Below, piece by piece: positions 43,367 through 51,557 of a DNA stretch of 64,000 nt. The position numbers and the translations under genes were made by a program. Each line of letters begins with the position of its first letter. Position 1 is the first letter of the stretch. Below the pieces are notes generated by a model. That model was not told the DNA's origin. It did not search any database and saw only the letters and a list, made by a program, of their open reading frames with translations. Location: positions 211,648-275,647 of the forward strand of contig NZ_FNJL01000002.1 of assembly GCF_900104515.1 (NCBI RefSeq). The letters are read 5' to 3'. This stretch comes from Paracidovorax cattleyae (lineage in GTDB: Bacteria; Pseudomonadota; Gammaproteobacteria; Burkholderiales; Burkholderiaceae_C).

Positions 43367-44281
43367 TCAGCGGCCACGCAGCCGGGGGTTGAAGGCATCG
43401 TTGAGCCCGTCCCCCAGGAGGTTGAGCGCCAGCACGGTGAGCACGATGGCCAGGCCGGGCAGGGCCGTGAGGTACCAGGCGGTGCGCAGCAGCTCGCGCC
43501 CCTCGCCGATCATGCTGCCCCACGAGACGGCATTGGGGTCGCCCATGCCGAGGAAGGACAGGCCCGATTCGATGAGGATGGCGCTCGCCACGAGCACCGA
43601 GGTGGTCACGATGACCGGCGGAAGCGCGTTGGGCAGCAGCTCCTGCACGATGATGCGCAGGTGGCCGAAGCCCTGGCTGCGCGCGGCGAGGATGAACTCG
43701 GCCTCGCGCAGGGCGCGGAATTCCGCCCGCACCAGGCGCGCGATCACGGGCCAGGATGCCAGGCCGATCGCCAGCACGATCACGGGGACCGAGGGCTGGC
43801 CGATGGCCACCACCACGACCACGAAGAGAAACGAGGGCACGGTCTGGAACAGCTCGGTGATGCGCACCAGCACGTCGTCCACCAGGCCGCCGAAGTAGCC
43901 GGCCGCCGCACCCACCACGATACCGATCAGCAGGCTGAGCGCGGCCGCCACGACACCCACGGCCAGCGACACCCTGGCCCCGTGGGCCAGCCCCGCGGCC
44001 ACGTCGCGCCCCAGCGAGTCGCTGCCCAGCGGGAACCGGGCGTCCTGCCCGGGCCACAGCAGGGGCGGGGCCACCATGTCGAGGGGGTCGCCGGGATACA
44101 GCCACGGTGCGCTGAAGGCGAGGATGACCATGAGGACGAGCAGCACGGCGCCCGCCATCGCGAAAGGGTTGCGCGCCAGCGCAAGCAGCGACGCGCGCCG
44201 GCTGGTGGCGGGTGCGCGATCGGTGTGTGCGGGTGGCGAAGCGGTCTCGGCGGCCGGCAGTGCGTGGAACGGTGTGGACAT
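43367..44281 (-). CDS. dppC: Peptide-type ABC transporter permease, DppC-like
   Basis: A 304-residue inner-membrane permease. The N-terminal helix (FAMAGAVLLVLMVILAFSAPWL) is followed by HPLGSDSLGRDV-like sequence (FPLGSDSLGRDVAAGLAHGARVSL), five further membrane segments and the ATPase-coupling EAA loop in EFILAARSQGFGHLRIIVQELLPN. It pairs with DppB. It lies 15 bases after dppB. Confidence 0.93.
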   Translation of the reverse strand: MSTPFHALPAAETASPPAHTDRAPATSRRASLLALARNPFAMAGAVLLVLMVILAFSAPWLYPGDPLDMVAPPLLWPGQDARFPLGSDSLGRDVAAGLAHGARVSLAVGVVAAALSLLIGIVVGAAAGYFGGLVDDVLVRITELFQTVPSFLFVVVVVAIGQPSVPVIVLAIGLASWPVIARLVRAEFRALREAEFILAARSQGFGHLRIIVQELLPNALPPVIVTTSVLVASAILIESGLSFLGMGDPNAVSWGSMIGEGRELLRTAWYLTALPGLAIVLTVLALNLLGDGLNDAFNPRLRGR

Positions 44282-44296
44282 GGCGGTCGGGCGGGG

Positions 44297-45280
44297 TCAG
44301 CGGACCTGGATGCGGGGATCGAGCACGGCGTGGAGCAGGTCCACCAGCATGTTGGCGAGGATCACGAGCAGCGACGACAGCAGCAGGATGCCGAGCAGTA
44401 CGGTGTAGTCCCGCGCCATCACCGACTCGAAGGCCAGCCGGCCCAGGCCGGGCCAGTTGAAGACGGTTTCCACCACCACGGCCCCGCCCAGCAGCGTGCC
44501 GAAGTGCATGCCTGCCACGGTGGTGACGGGAATCAGCGCATTGCGCAGCACATGGCGCAGCGTGACGGCCAGCGGGGCGAGGCCCTTCGCCTGCGCGGTG
44601 CGCACGAAATCCTGGCGGCTCACCTCCAGCATGGATGCGCGGGTGAGCCGCGAGAAGATCGCGATGTAGAAGCCGGACATCGCCAGCGTTGGCAGCACCA
44701 GGTGGCGCAGCGCATCGGTGGCCGCGGCCCAGCCGGTGGCCCCGCTGCCGATGGTGCCGCTGCCGCCCGTGGGCAGCCAGCCCAGGTGAACGGAAAACAG
44801 CACGATGGCCATCAGGCCGAGCCAGAAGCCGGGCGTGGAATACAGCAGCAGGGCCAGCACCGAGAGCAGGCGGTCCGGCCAGCGTCCCGCATGGCTGGCC
44901 ATGGTGCAGCCCAGCGTGATGCCCACTGCCAGCGCGAGGCCGAGGGCAGCCAGCATCAGCAGCAGCGTATTGCCCAGGCGCCCGGCGATCAGTTCGGTGA
45001 CCGGCATGTTGTAGCGCGGCGAGGTGCCGAGGCTGAAATGCGCGAGGTGGTTCAGGTAGCTGGCCAGCTGCTGCAGCAACGGCATGTCCAGGCCGAAATG
45101 GCTGCGCAGCTGGGCCATGCTTTCCGCGGTGGCGGAGCCCGACTCGGCGGCGATCACGTCCGCCGCATCGCCCGGCACGAGCTGCAGCAGGAGGAAGTTG
45201 AGCACCACCACGCCGAACACGGTGGGCAGTGCCTGCCACAAGGTCCGGCCGAACGCCCGGAGTGCGAGCTTGAGTCTCAT
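44297..45280 (-). CDS. dppB: Peptide-type ABC transporter permease, DppB-like
   Basis: A 327-residue permease with six membrane segments. The N-terminal ALRAFGRTLWQALPTVFGVVVLNFLLLQLVPGD is the DppB signature, and the coupling loop is FVRTAQAKGLAPLAVTLRHVLRNALIPV. It is first in the dppB-dppC-dppDF operon. The ATG at 45280 is chosen because it opens directly before the first helix; the longer upstream frame is not permease-like. Confidence 0.93.
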   Translation of the reverse strand: MRLKLALRAFGRTLWQALPTVFGVVVLNFLLLQLVPGDAADVIAAESGSATAESMAQLRSHFGLDMPLLQQLASYLNHLAHFSLGTSPRYNMPVTELIAGRLGNTLLLMLAALGLALAVGITLGCTMASHAGRWPDRLLSVLALLLYSTPGFWLGLMAIVLFSVHLGWLPTGGSGTIGSGATGWAAATDALRHLVLPTLAMSGFYIAIFSRLTRASMLEVSRQDFVRTAQAKGLAPLAVTLRHVLRNALIPVTTVAGMHFGTLLGGAVVVETVFNWPGLGRLAFESVMARDYTVLLGILLLSSLLVILANMLVDLLHAVLDPRIQVR

Positions 45281-45446
45281 GGGCGCAGGTGCAAGGGGAA
45301 GGGAGGGGAGCGGGGCGGTGCCGTGATGGCAAGGAACGGCAGGGAAGGGCGGATGGAAAGCCTTCCAGGACTGTAGGCGGCAGGTGGCGCGGCCGGAACG
45401 AAGATTCGTGACTATGCTTATGCGTTGCGCGAGCCAATCGGGCGGC

Positions 45447-47387
45447 TCATCGCCAGCGGGCATGCCGCACGCCCAGCTGCAGCTGCTGGATGCGGCGGTG
45501 GATGGTGGAGCGGCTGACGCCGAGCTGGCGCGCGGCCTCCGAGACGTTGCCCTGGCATTGTTCGAGCAACTGCTCCAGCGCCTGCGCGGCGGGCTCGCCG
45601 GTGGGGCTGGCCAAGGCCGTGCCGGGTGGCATGCCGCGCAGCGCATCAGGCAGGTGTCCGGGCTCGATGGTGCCGTCGCCATCCTCCCCGCACAGGGCAG
45701 CGGCGTAGCGCAGCGCGTTGTGCAGCTCGCGCAGGTTGCCGGGCCAGGCATGCGCGGCCAGCACGGAGCGGGCCGCGTCGCCCAGGTGCAGGTGGCTGCC
45801 CAGGTTGGCCAGCATCCGGTCGGCGATCACCTGCAGGTCGCTGCGCTGGCGCAGCGCAGGCAGTGGCAGTTCGGCGGCGTTGAGCCGGTACAGCAGGTCC
45901 TCGCGGAAGCTGCCGCGGCGCGCCAGTTCGGCCAGCGGGCGGTGCGATGCCGAGATGAAGCGCACGGACACCGCCTGTGGCGCGCGGGCGCCCAGCGGGG
46001 TGATTTCGGATTCGGACAGCACCCGCAGCAGCTTGGCCTGCAGGGCCGGTGGCATGTCGCCGATCTCGTCGAGAAACAGCGTGCCTTCGTGCGCCGCGGC
46101 GATCAGGCCCTCGCGGCCCCTGGCTGCTGCCCCAGTCCAGGTGCCGGGCAGGTAGCCGAACAGCTCGCTTTCCAGCAGCGCCTCGGGAATGGCCGCGCAA
46201 TTGATGGCGATGAAGGCGCCGCTGCGGCCGCTGGCGGCATGCAGCGCGCGGGCCAGGTATTCCTTGCCCGAGCCGGTCTCCCCCTGCACCAGGATGGGCA
46301 GCGTCTGCGGCGCGAGCCGGGCCGCCTTGCGCAGCAGCGCCCGCAGTGCCGCATCGCCCGTGTCCAGCGCCTGCAGTGCCGGGGGCAGCGGGGGCTCGGC
46401 CGGCGTGGCCTGCGCGGGCGCATGGCCCACCCGGCGCTGGGGCTCCATGGCATGGGCGAAGAGGATGCTGCCGTCGCGGGCGCGGATGATGCGCTCCTGC
46501 GCGGGGCGGTTGCGGCGCAGCTCGGGCAGGTGGCGCAGGTCCACGTCGAAAAAACGCTCCAGCGGCTGGCCGATGAGTGTGTGGCGCTGGCGCCAGTCCA
46601 GGTGTGCGGCGGCTGCCAGCAGGCGTGCGCCCGCGTGGGTCATGGCGCGGATGCGGCCGCGTGCATCGACGCTGATGGAGGCGTCGGGATCGACGTCGAG
46701 AAAATCGGGCGACTGTGCCAGGCGCACCACCCAGTCGTGGCCGGACTGCGCCATCAGGTTGGCGTGCTCCACGCGCCGCGCCGCGGCCGCGACGAGGTTG
46801 AGCGCCAGGTTCTGGCTGGCCCGCTCGGCGGGGGAGCGCAGCAGCGACAGGTCGAGCACCGCAGCGAGTTCGCCGCGCAGGTCGTAGATGGGCGCGGCGG
46901 TGCAGGACAGGCGGGTGTGCGTGAAATCGAAATGGTCGCTCTGGTGCACGGTCAGCGCTTCGCCCGTTGCCAGGCAGGCCCCCACGGCCGAGGTGCCGGA
47001 ATGCTCCTCGCGCCATTGCGCACCCAGGTACAGGCCCGCGCGGCGCAGGTCGCCGGTGTCGGCTTCGTGCCCCAGGAAGTCCACCGCCACGCCGTGCCGG
47101 TCCGCCAGCAGCAGCACGTAGTCCAGGCCCTTGAGCTGCTGGTAGAGCCGCTCCAGCGCATGGCGGGCGATGTGGATCAGCGGGCCGGATTCTTCACGGT
47201 GTGCGCGCAGCTCGCCATCGGGAACGATGTGGGCTTCGCTGGTTTGCGCCGGATCGAGCCGATGGTGGTCGATGCAGCGGCGCCAGCTGCGCAGCACGGC
47301 GCGGTCGCGATCCTGGCTGCCCGTGGGGTAGCCCGAGCCGAAGGCTTCGATTTCCTGGACGTGCGAGGTGTAGGACTGCAGAGGCAT
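45447..47387 (-). CDS. acoR: AcoR-like sigma-54-dependent Fis-family activator
   Basis: A 646-residue enhancer-binding protein. The N-terminal part holds SWRRCIDHHRLDP (AcoR-type opening) and a GAF-like domain, then a PAS-like stretch. The AAA+ domain has Walker A GETGSGKEYLARAL (near residue 370) and Walker B GTLFLDEIGDMPPALQ. The C-terminal Fis-type helix-turn-helix is EAARQLGVSRSTIHRRIQQL. The sigma-54-contacting loop, usually GAFTGA, reads GTWTGA here. AcoR-type proteins answer acetoin or similar carbonyl compounds. It is divergent from a monooxygenase/dehydrogenase pair whose promoter has -24/-12 form, so it is the likely activator. Confidence 0.9.
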   Translation of the reverse strand: MPLQSYTSHVQEIEAFGSGYPTGSQDRDRAVLRSWRRCIDHHRLDPAQTSEAHIVPDGELRAHREESGPLIHIARHALERLYQQLKGLDYVLLLADRHGVAVDFLGHEADTGDLRRAGLYLGAQWREEHSGTSAVGACLATGEALTVHQSDHFDFTHTRLSCTAAPIYDLRGELAAVLDLSLLRSPAERASQNLALNLVAAAARRVEHANLMAQSGHDWVVRLAQSPDFLDVDPDASISVDARGRIRAMTHAGARLLAAAAHLDWRQRHTLIGQPLERFFDVDLRHLPELRRNRPAQERIIRARDGSILFAHAMEPQRRVGHAPAQATPAEPPLPPALQALDTGDAALRALLRKAARLAPQTLPILVQGETGSGKEYLARALHAASGRSGAFIAINCAAIPEALLESELFGYLPGTWTGAAARGREGLIAAAHEGTLFLDEIGDMPPALQAKLLRVLSESEITPLGARAPQAVSVRFISASHRPLAELARRGSFREDLLYRLNAAELPLPALRQRSDLQVIADRMLANLGSHLHLGDAARSVLAAHAWPGNLRELHNALRYAAALCGEDGDGTIEPGHLPDALRGMPPGTALASPTGEPAAQALEQLLEQCQGNVSEAARQLGVSRSTIHRRIQQLQLGVRHARWR

Positions 47388-47502
47388 GGCGTGGAGTCGA
47401 TGCGGTCTTGTCTTGGAACGTGCCGTGGGGATTGTGTGCCCGGTGCCGTGCCGCGCCCATCGAGATTTACCCATTGCACCTGCTGCGCTGCAGCACGCGG
47501 AA

Positions 47503-47537
47503 TGCGACAGGTGTCGCACGGTGCGCCGCCTGTCGCA
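47503..47537. promoter_or_regulatory. Two tandem 16-bp inverted repeats, putative activator binding sites
   Basis: Site 1 (47503-47518) is a perfect palindrome TGCGACAGGTGTCGCA. Site 2 (47522-47537) is TGCGCCGCCTGTCGCA, sharing both outer arms (TGCG, CGCA). Site starts are 19 bases apart, close to two helix turns, and sit about 110-145 bases upstream of the -24/-12 promoter: the usual arrangement of enhancer sites for sigma-54 activators. Confidence 0.65.
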
Positions 47538-47648
47538 TGCAGCGACCGTGGTCTGCCGGGCAGGCGACGAAGGGTTTGCACCAGAGGTGCGCTCCCAACC
47601 CCTTGATTTGCCTGGCATTCGGTGCAGGTCGGCAGGGCCTGGCGGATC

Positions 47649-47664
47649 TGGCATGGCGGTTGCC
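47649..47664 (+). promoter_or_regulatory. Sigma-54 (-24/-12) promoter
   Basis: TGGCATGGCGGTTGCC fits the consensus TGGCAYG-N4-TTGCW at every position except the last base. The GG and GC elements have the required spacing. Transcription would start near 47675, about 50 bases before the monooxygenase ATG. Together with a divergent Fis-family activator this is a well-supported call. Confidence 0.8.
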
Positions 47665-47724
47665 TTGAGCAACGCTGCCCGGACAAAAAACCAGCGGGCA
47701 CGACCACTATCCAAGGAGACAACG

Positions 47725-49527
47725 ATGACCGATACGACGGCTGCAGCCCGCGCCCAGGCGCTGCTCGACCGACTCAACCGCGCTCTGGCGGACCGCGACT
47801 TCACGGTCGCGAGCCGCCTGTTCGCCGGGGAGTGCTACTGGCGCGACCTCGTGCTGCTCACCTGGAACATCAAGACCCTGGAAGGGCAGGGCCAGATCGC
47901 CGGCATGCTGGCCGCGCAGCTGGATGCCGCCGCGCCCGTGCGCTTTGCGCTCGACGAGCGCGAGACGGTGGAGGAGACCGATGGCGTGGTGTCCGCCTGG
48001 ATCGTGATCGACACGCGGCATGCGCGCGGAGGCGGCCATGTGCGCATCCGGGACGGGCGCATCTGGACGCTGCTCACGGCCGCCCAGGAACTGAAGGGGC
48101 ATGAAGAACCCCTGGGCACGCGCCGCCCCATGGGGGCCGAACACGGCATCCGGCGCGGCCGCCAGACCTGGCAGGAGCGCCGCCAGAAAGAAGCCGAGGA
48201 ACTGGGCCGTGACACGCAACCTTTCGTGCTGGTCATCGGCGGAGGGCAGGGCGGCATCGCGCTGGGCGCGCGGCTGCGCCAGCTGGGCGTATCGCACATC
48301 GTCATCGACCGCCACGCGCGCCCGGGCGACCAATGGCGCAATCGCTACAAGTCGCTGTGCCTGCACGATCCCGTCTGGTACGACCACCTGCCCTACCTGC
48401 CGTTTCCGGACAACTGGCCCGTGTTCGCGCCCAAGGACAAGATCGGCGACTGGCTGGAGATGTACACCCGGGTGATGGAGGTGAACTACTGGCCGTCCAC
48501 CACGTGCCTGAACGCCCGCTTCGATGAAGACAGGCAGGAATGGGAAGTCACCGTGGAGCGCGATGGCGAGACGCTGGTGCTGCGTCCGAAGCACCTGGTG
48601 TTCGCCACCGGCATGTCCGGCAAGGCCAACGTGCCCAGGATCCAGGGCCAGGAGGTGTTCCGGGGCGAGCAGCAGCACTCGTCGCAGCACCCCGGCCCGG
48701 ACGCCTATGCCGGCAGGAAGGTGGTGGTGATCGGCGCCAACAATTCCGCGCACGACATCTGCGCGGCCCTGTGGGAGCACGGCGCCGACGTCACCATGGT
48801 GCAGCGCTCGTCCACGCACATCGTGCGCTCCGATTCGCTGATGGAGATCGGCCTGGGCGACCTGTATTCGGAGCGCGCCGTGGCCGGCGGCATGACCACC
48901 AGGAAGGCCGACCTCACCTTCGCCTCGCTGCCCTACCGCATCATGGCCGACTTCCAGGTGCCGGTGTACGACCGCATCCGCGAGCGCGACGCGGAGTTCT
49001 ACCGCAAGCTCGAAGCGACCGGCTTCATGCTGGACTTCGGCGACGACGACTCGGGCCTGTTCATGAAGTACCTGCGCCGCGCCTCGGGCTACTACATCGA
49101 CGTGGGGGCCTGCGACCTGGTGATCGACGGCAGCATCAAGCTCCAGGCGGGCAAGGAGATCAGCCACCTGTCGGAGAACGCCGTGGTGCTGGACGATGGC
49201 ACCGAGCTGCCGGCGGACCTGGTGGTCTATGCGACCGGCTATGGCTCCATGAACGGCTGGGTGGCCGACCTGATCAGCCAGGAGGTGGCGGACAAGGTGG
49301 GCAAGGTCTGGGGCCTGGGCTCCGACACCACCAGGGACCCGGGGCCATGGGAAGGCGAGCAGCGCAACATGTGGAAGCCCACGCAGCAGGAGGCCCTGTG
49401 GTTCCATGGCGGCAACCTGCACCAGTCGCGCCACTACTCCCTGTACCTGGCGCTGCAGCTCAAGGCGCGCCAGGAAGGCCTGCCCGTGCAGGTCTATGGC
49501 CTGCAGCAGGTGCACCACTTGCGCTAG
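47725..49527 (+). CDS. NAD(P)/FAD-dependent flavin monooxygenase with N-terminal NTF2-like domain
   Basis: A 600-residue protein. Residues 1 to about 140 look like an NTF2/SnoaL-type domain (ALLDRLNRALADRDFTVASRLFAGECYWRDLVLLTWNIKTLEG). The rest is a class B flavin monooxygenase: FAD site VLVIGGGQGGIALGARL (near residue 171), FMO-type motif VFRGEQQHSSQHPGPDA (near 311) and NADP site VVVIGANNSAHDICAAL (near 335). Such enzymes hydroxylate or insert oxygen into carbonyl compounds (Baeyer-Villiger type). The ribosome site AAGGAG lies six bases before the ATG. With the dehydrogenase downstream, it probably degrades a ketone or alcohol; the substrate is unknown. Confidence 0.9.
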   Translation: MTDTTAAARAQALLDRLNRALADRDFTVASRLFAGECYWRDLVLLTWNIKTLEGQGQIAGMLAAQLDAAAPVRFALDERETVEETDGVVSAWIVIDTRHARGGGHVRIRDGRIWTLLTAAQELKGHEEPLGTRRPMGAEHGIRRGRQTWQERRQKEAEELGRDTQPFVLVIGGGQGGIALGARLRQLGVSHIVIDRHARPGDQWRNRYKSLCLHDPVWYDHLPYLPFPDNWPVFAPKDKIGDWLEMYTRVMEVNYWPSTTCLNARFDEDRQEWEVTVERDGETLVLRPKHLVFATGMSGKANVPRIQGQEVFRGEQQHSSQHPGPDAYAGRKVVVIGANNSAHDICAALWEHGADVTMVQRSSTHIVRSDSLMEIGLGDLYSERAVAGGMTTRKADLTFASLPYRIMADFQVPVYDRIRERDAEFYRKLEATGFMLDFGDDDSGLFMKYLRRASGYYIDVGACDLVIDGSIKLQAGKEISHLSENAVVLDDGTELPADLVVYATGYGSMNGWVADLISQEVADKVGKVWGLGSDTTRDPGPWEGEQRNMWKPTQQEALWFHGGNLHQSRHYSLYLALQLKARQEGLPVQVYGLQQVHHLR

Positions 49528-49560
49528 CGCAAGGGCCGAATGTGCCCGCCGGATCACGAT

Positions 49561-49579
49561 GGACGGCAGTGTGCCGTCC
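49561..49579 (+). other. Intercistronic mRNA hairpin
   Basis: A perfect 8-bp stem GGACGGCA / TGCCGTCC with a 3-base loop, followed by a C-rich run, lies in the 87-base gap between the monooxygenase and dehydrogenase genes. It lacks a T-tract, so it may tune mRNA stability or partial termination and not end the transcript. Confidence 0.45.
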
Positions 49580-49614
49580 TGTCCCCCCCACCTGACCAAT
49601 CAGAAAGTTGAATC

Positions 49615-50682
49615 ATGAAAGCAGCACGTTTCCACGACCGCGGCGACATCCGCATCGAAGACATTCCCGAACCCGTGGTGGAGCCCGGTACCGTGGGCAT
49701 CGAAGTGGCCTGGTGCGGCATCTGCGGCACCGACCTGCACGAATTCATGGAAGGGCCGATCTTCATCCCGCCCTGCGGCCACCCGCATCCCATCTCGGGC
49801 GAATCCGCCCCCGTCACCATGGGCCATGAATTCTCCGGCGTGGTCTATGCCGTGGGTGAAGGTGTGACAGACATCCAGGTCGGCCAGCACGTCGTGGTGG
49901 AGCCATACATCGTGGCCGACGACGTGCCCACGGGCCCGGGCGACCACTACCACCTGTCGAAGAACATGAACTTCATAGGCCTGGGCGGGCGCGGCGGTGG
50001 TCTCTCCGAACGGATCGCCGTGAAGCGCCGCTGGGTGCATCCCATCTCCGACGCGATTCCGCTGGACCAGGCCGCGCTGATCGAGCCGCTCTCGGTGGGC
50101 CACCATGCCTACACCCGCAGCGGCGCCAAAGCGGGTGACGTGGCACTGGTGGGTGGCGCCGGCCCCATCGGCCTGCTGCTGTCCGCCATCCTGAAGGCCA
50201 AGGGGCTCAAAGTCATCGTCACCGAGCTGAGCGCCAGGCGCAAGCAGAAGGCGCAAGAGTCCGGCGTGGCCGACCACATCCTCGACCCCTCCGAAGTGGA
50301 CGTGGTGGCCGAGGTGATGCGCCTCACCGACGGCAAGGGCGTGGACGTGGCCTTCGAATGCTCCAGCGTCAACCAGGTGCTCGACACCCTGGTGGCCGTG
50401 ACGAAGCCTACGGGCGTGGTGGTGATCGTCTCCATCTGGAGCCACCCGGCCACTATCAACGTGCACAGCGTGGTGATGAAGGAGCTGGACGTGCGCGGCA
50501 CCATTGCCTACTGCAACGACCACCAGGAGACCATCCGGCTGGTCGAGCAGGGAAAGATCAACCTGGAGCCCTTCATCACCCAGCGCATCCAGCTGGAGGA
50601 CCTGGTGGCGAAGGGGTTCGACACGCTGATCCACAACAATGAATCGGCGGTGAAGATCATCGTGCAGCCGCGGCTCGAATAG
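49615..50682 (+). CDS. bdh: Zinc-dependent 2,3-butanediol dehydrogenase-like alcohol dehydrogenase
   Basis: A 355-residue medium-chain dehydrogenase. The catalytic zinc ligands are visible: Cys in WCGICGTDLHEF and the His-Glu pair in TMGHEFSGVV. The nucleotide site is VALVGGAGPIGLLLSAILKAKG. The Cys-rich structural zinc loop is not obvious, as in butanediol and sorbitol dehydrogenases. It likely oxidises a secondary alcohol such as 2,3-butanediol to acetoin, which suits an AcoR-type activator. Start supported by context; no strong ribosome site. The last 32 bases are duplicated, with one inserted base, at 52978-53010. Confidence 0.9.
   Translation: MKAARFHDRGDIRIEDIPEPVVEPGTVGIEVAWCGICGTDLHEFMEGPIFIPPCGHPHPISGESAPVTMGHEFSGVVYAVGEGVTDIQVGQHVVVEPYIVADDVPTGPGDHYHLSKNMNFIGLGGRGGGLSERIAVKRRWVHPISDAIPLDQAALIEPLSVGHHAYTRSGAKAGDVALVGGAGPIGLLLSAILKAKGLKVIVTELSARRKQKAQESGVADHILDPSEVDVVAEVMRLTDGKGVDVAFECSSVNQVLDTLVAVTKPTGVVVIVSIWSHPATINVHSVVMKELDVRGTIAYCNDHQETIRLVEQGKINLEPFITQRIQLEDLVAKGFDTLIHNNESAVKIIVQPRLE
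50651..50682 (+). repeat. Direct repeat copy 1: 3' end of bdh
   Basis: TGAAGATCAT (50651-50660) followed at once by CGTGCAGCCGCGGCT (50661-50675) and CGAATAG, the last codons of bdh. The same two blocks recur in the same order and orientation at 52978-53010, with one extra C between them. The repeats bracket the lower-GC AAA/DUF4276 module. Confidence 0.75.
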
Positions 50683-50723
50683 AGTGCGAAGTACCCTCGA
50701 CGCGCTGAGAGGGAGCTAGAGGG

Positions 50724-50745
50724 CGCGGGTCGATAGCAGCCCGCG
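50724..50745 (+). terminator. Hairpin downstream of bdh
   Basis: CGCGGG (50724-50729) / CCCGCG (50740-50745) with a 10-base loop, 41 bases after the bdh stop. There is no T-tract. It lies inside the putative island. The rest of 50683-50809 holds no gene that I can see. Confidence 0.4.
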
Positions 50746-50809
50746 GCATAGAACTGTTGAGGATGGGCAGCAAGGCGTCAACCCCAGCCATAGCCGCAAT
50801 GCCAGTCAG

Positions 50810-51557
50810 TTAACCCGTTGGCCCGGAGGGGGCTGCAATTACTGGGAATGCGAGGAGCATGGCTTGCTCGAAGGCCTGTGCTCGGGTACACATGGCGGTC
50901 ACGCTGTTCCAGTGCTTGGCGACGGCATCCGCTGCGGCGAGGCGGCTCGCGCGCTTCTTCTTGTCCACACGCAGTTTGATAGGCAGGCTTGCCATTTGGG
51001 GTTCAATCCGCAGATTGCATTCGAGATCGGCGAGCAAGGCATGATCGTCAGGCAGTTTAGCTGCAGCCTGCCAAGCGCCAGTATTCATTGCCGGGATGCA
51101 CACTATCGTCTTTGAGCCTGGCACTGCAGGTTGCAGCCATGCCAGCAATACAGCGTGCAAGTCATCTGACTGGAGGGGGGCGGGGGGGGCTGTGGACAGG
51201 ACATGGCAAAGGCCTCCAGCCTTTGCTGACGGCGTCTGCATCTGTGTAGGGCGGGCGCAGGTCTGCATAGGAGAACGTAGCCACGTCCGCATCCAATTGG
51301 ATGACGATGCAGTCGAAGTTCGATAGGGTGGGGTCTTCATCGATCGGCCTACCATTGGGCTTACTGCGGGTTGCCTGTTGCTGGCACCACTTCAAGACCC
51401 CGCCCCACCCGGTGCCCATATCGGGTTTGGTCGCTTCGGGCTGTAGTTGTGTCAGCACGAAGGTGCGGGGAGCAAGAACATGCCTCAATGCAGCCTCAAT
51501 CACTTCACGCTCTGTCGGGCCTTCGCCGACCAAGGCAATTCGCAGCGGACTAGACAT
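50810..51557 (-). pseudogene. DUF4276 (Toprim/RloB-like) protein, frameshifted in a C-tract
   Basis: The frame from ATG 51557 gives LRIALVGEGPTEREVIEAALRHVL, the DUF4276 acidic opening, and FDCIVIQLDADVATFS, its second acidic motif, then runs out at SPPRPPPV. Another frame continues the family with LHAVLLAWLQPAVPGSKTIVCIPAMNTGAWQAAAKL to 50810. The two join at an 8-base C-tract (plus-strand G 51182-51189): one base fewer (C7) would give an uninterrupted protein of about 248 residues. DUF4276 genes commonly follow AAA-15 ATPase genes, and such pairs are predicted phage-defence modules. It may be a recent mutation, a sequencing error or a phase-variable switch. It overlaps the ATPase stop by eight bases. 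Confidence 0.8.

Noticed and set aside
43280..45376. Open frame of about 700 codons on the plus strand across the ABC permease genes
   Set aside because: It is antisense to clearly conserved dppB/dppC, rich in His, Gln and Arg, and is an effect of high third-position GC.
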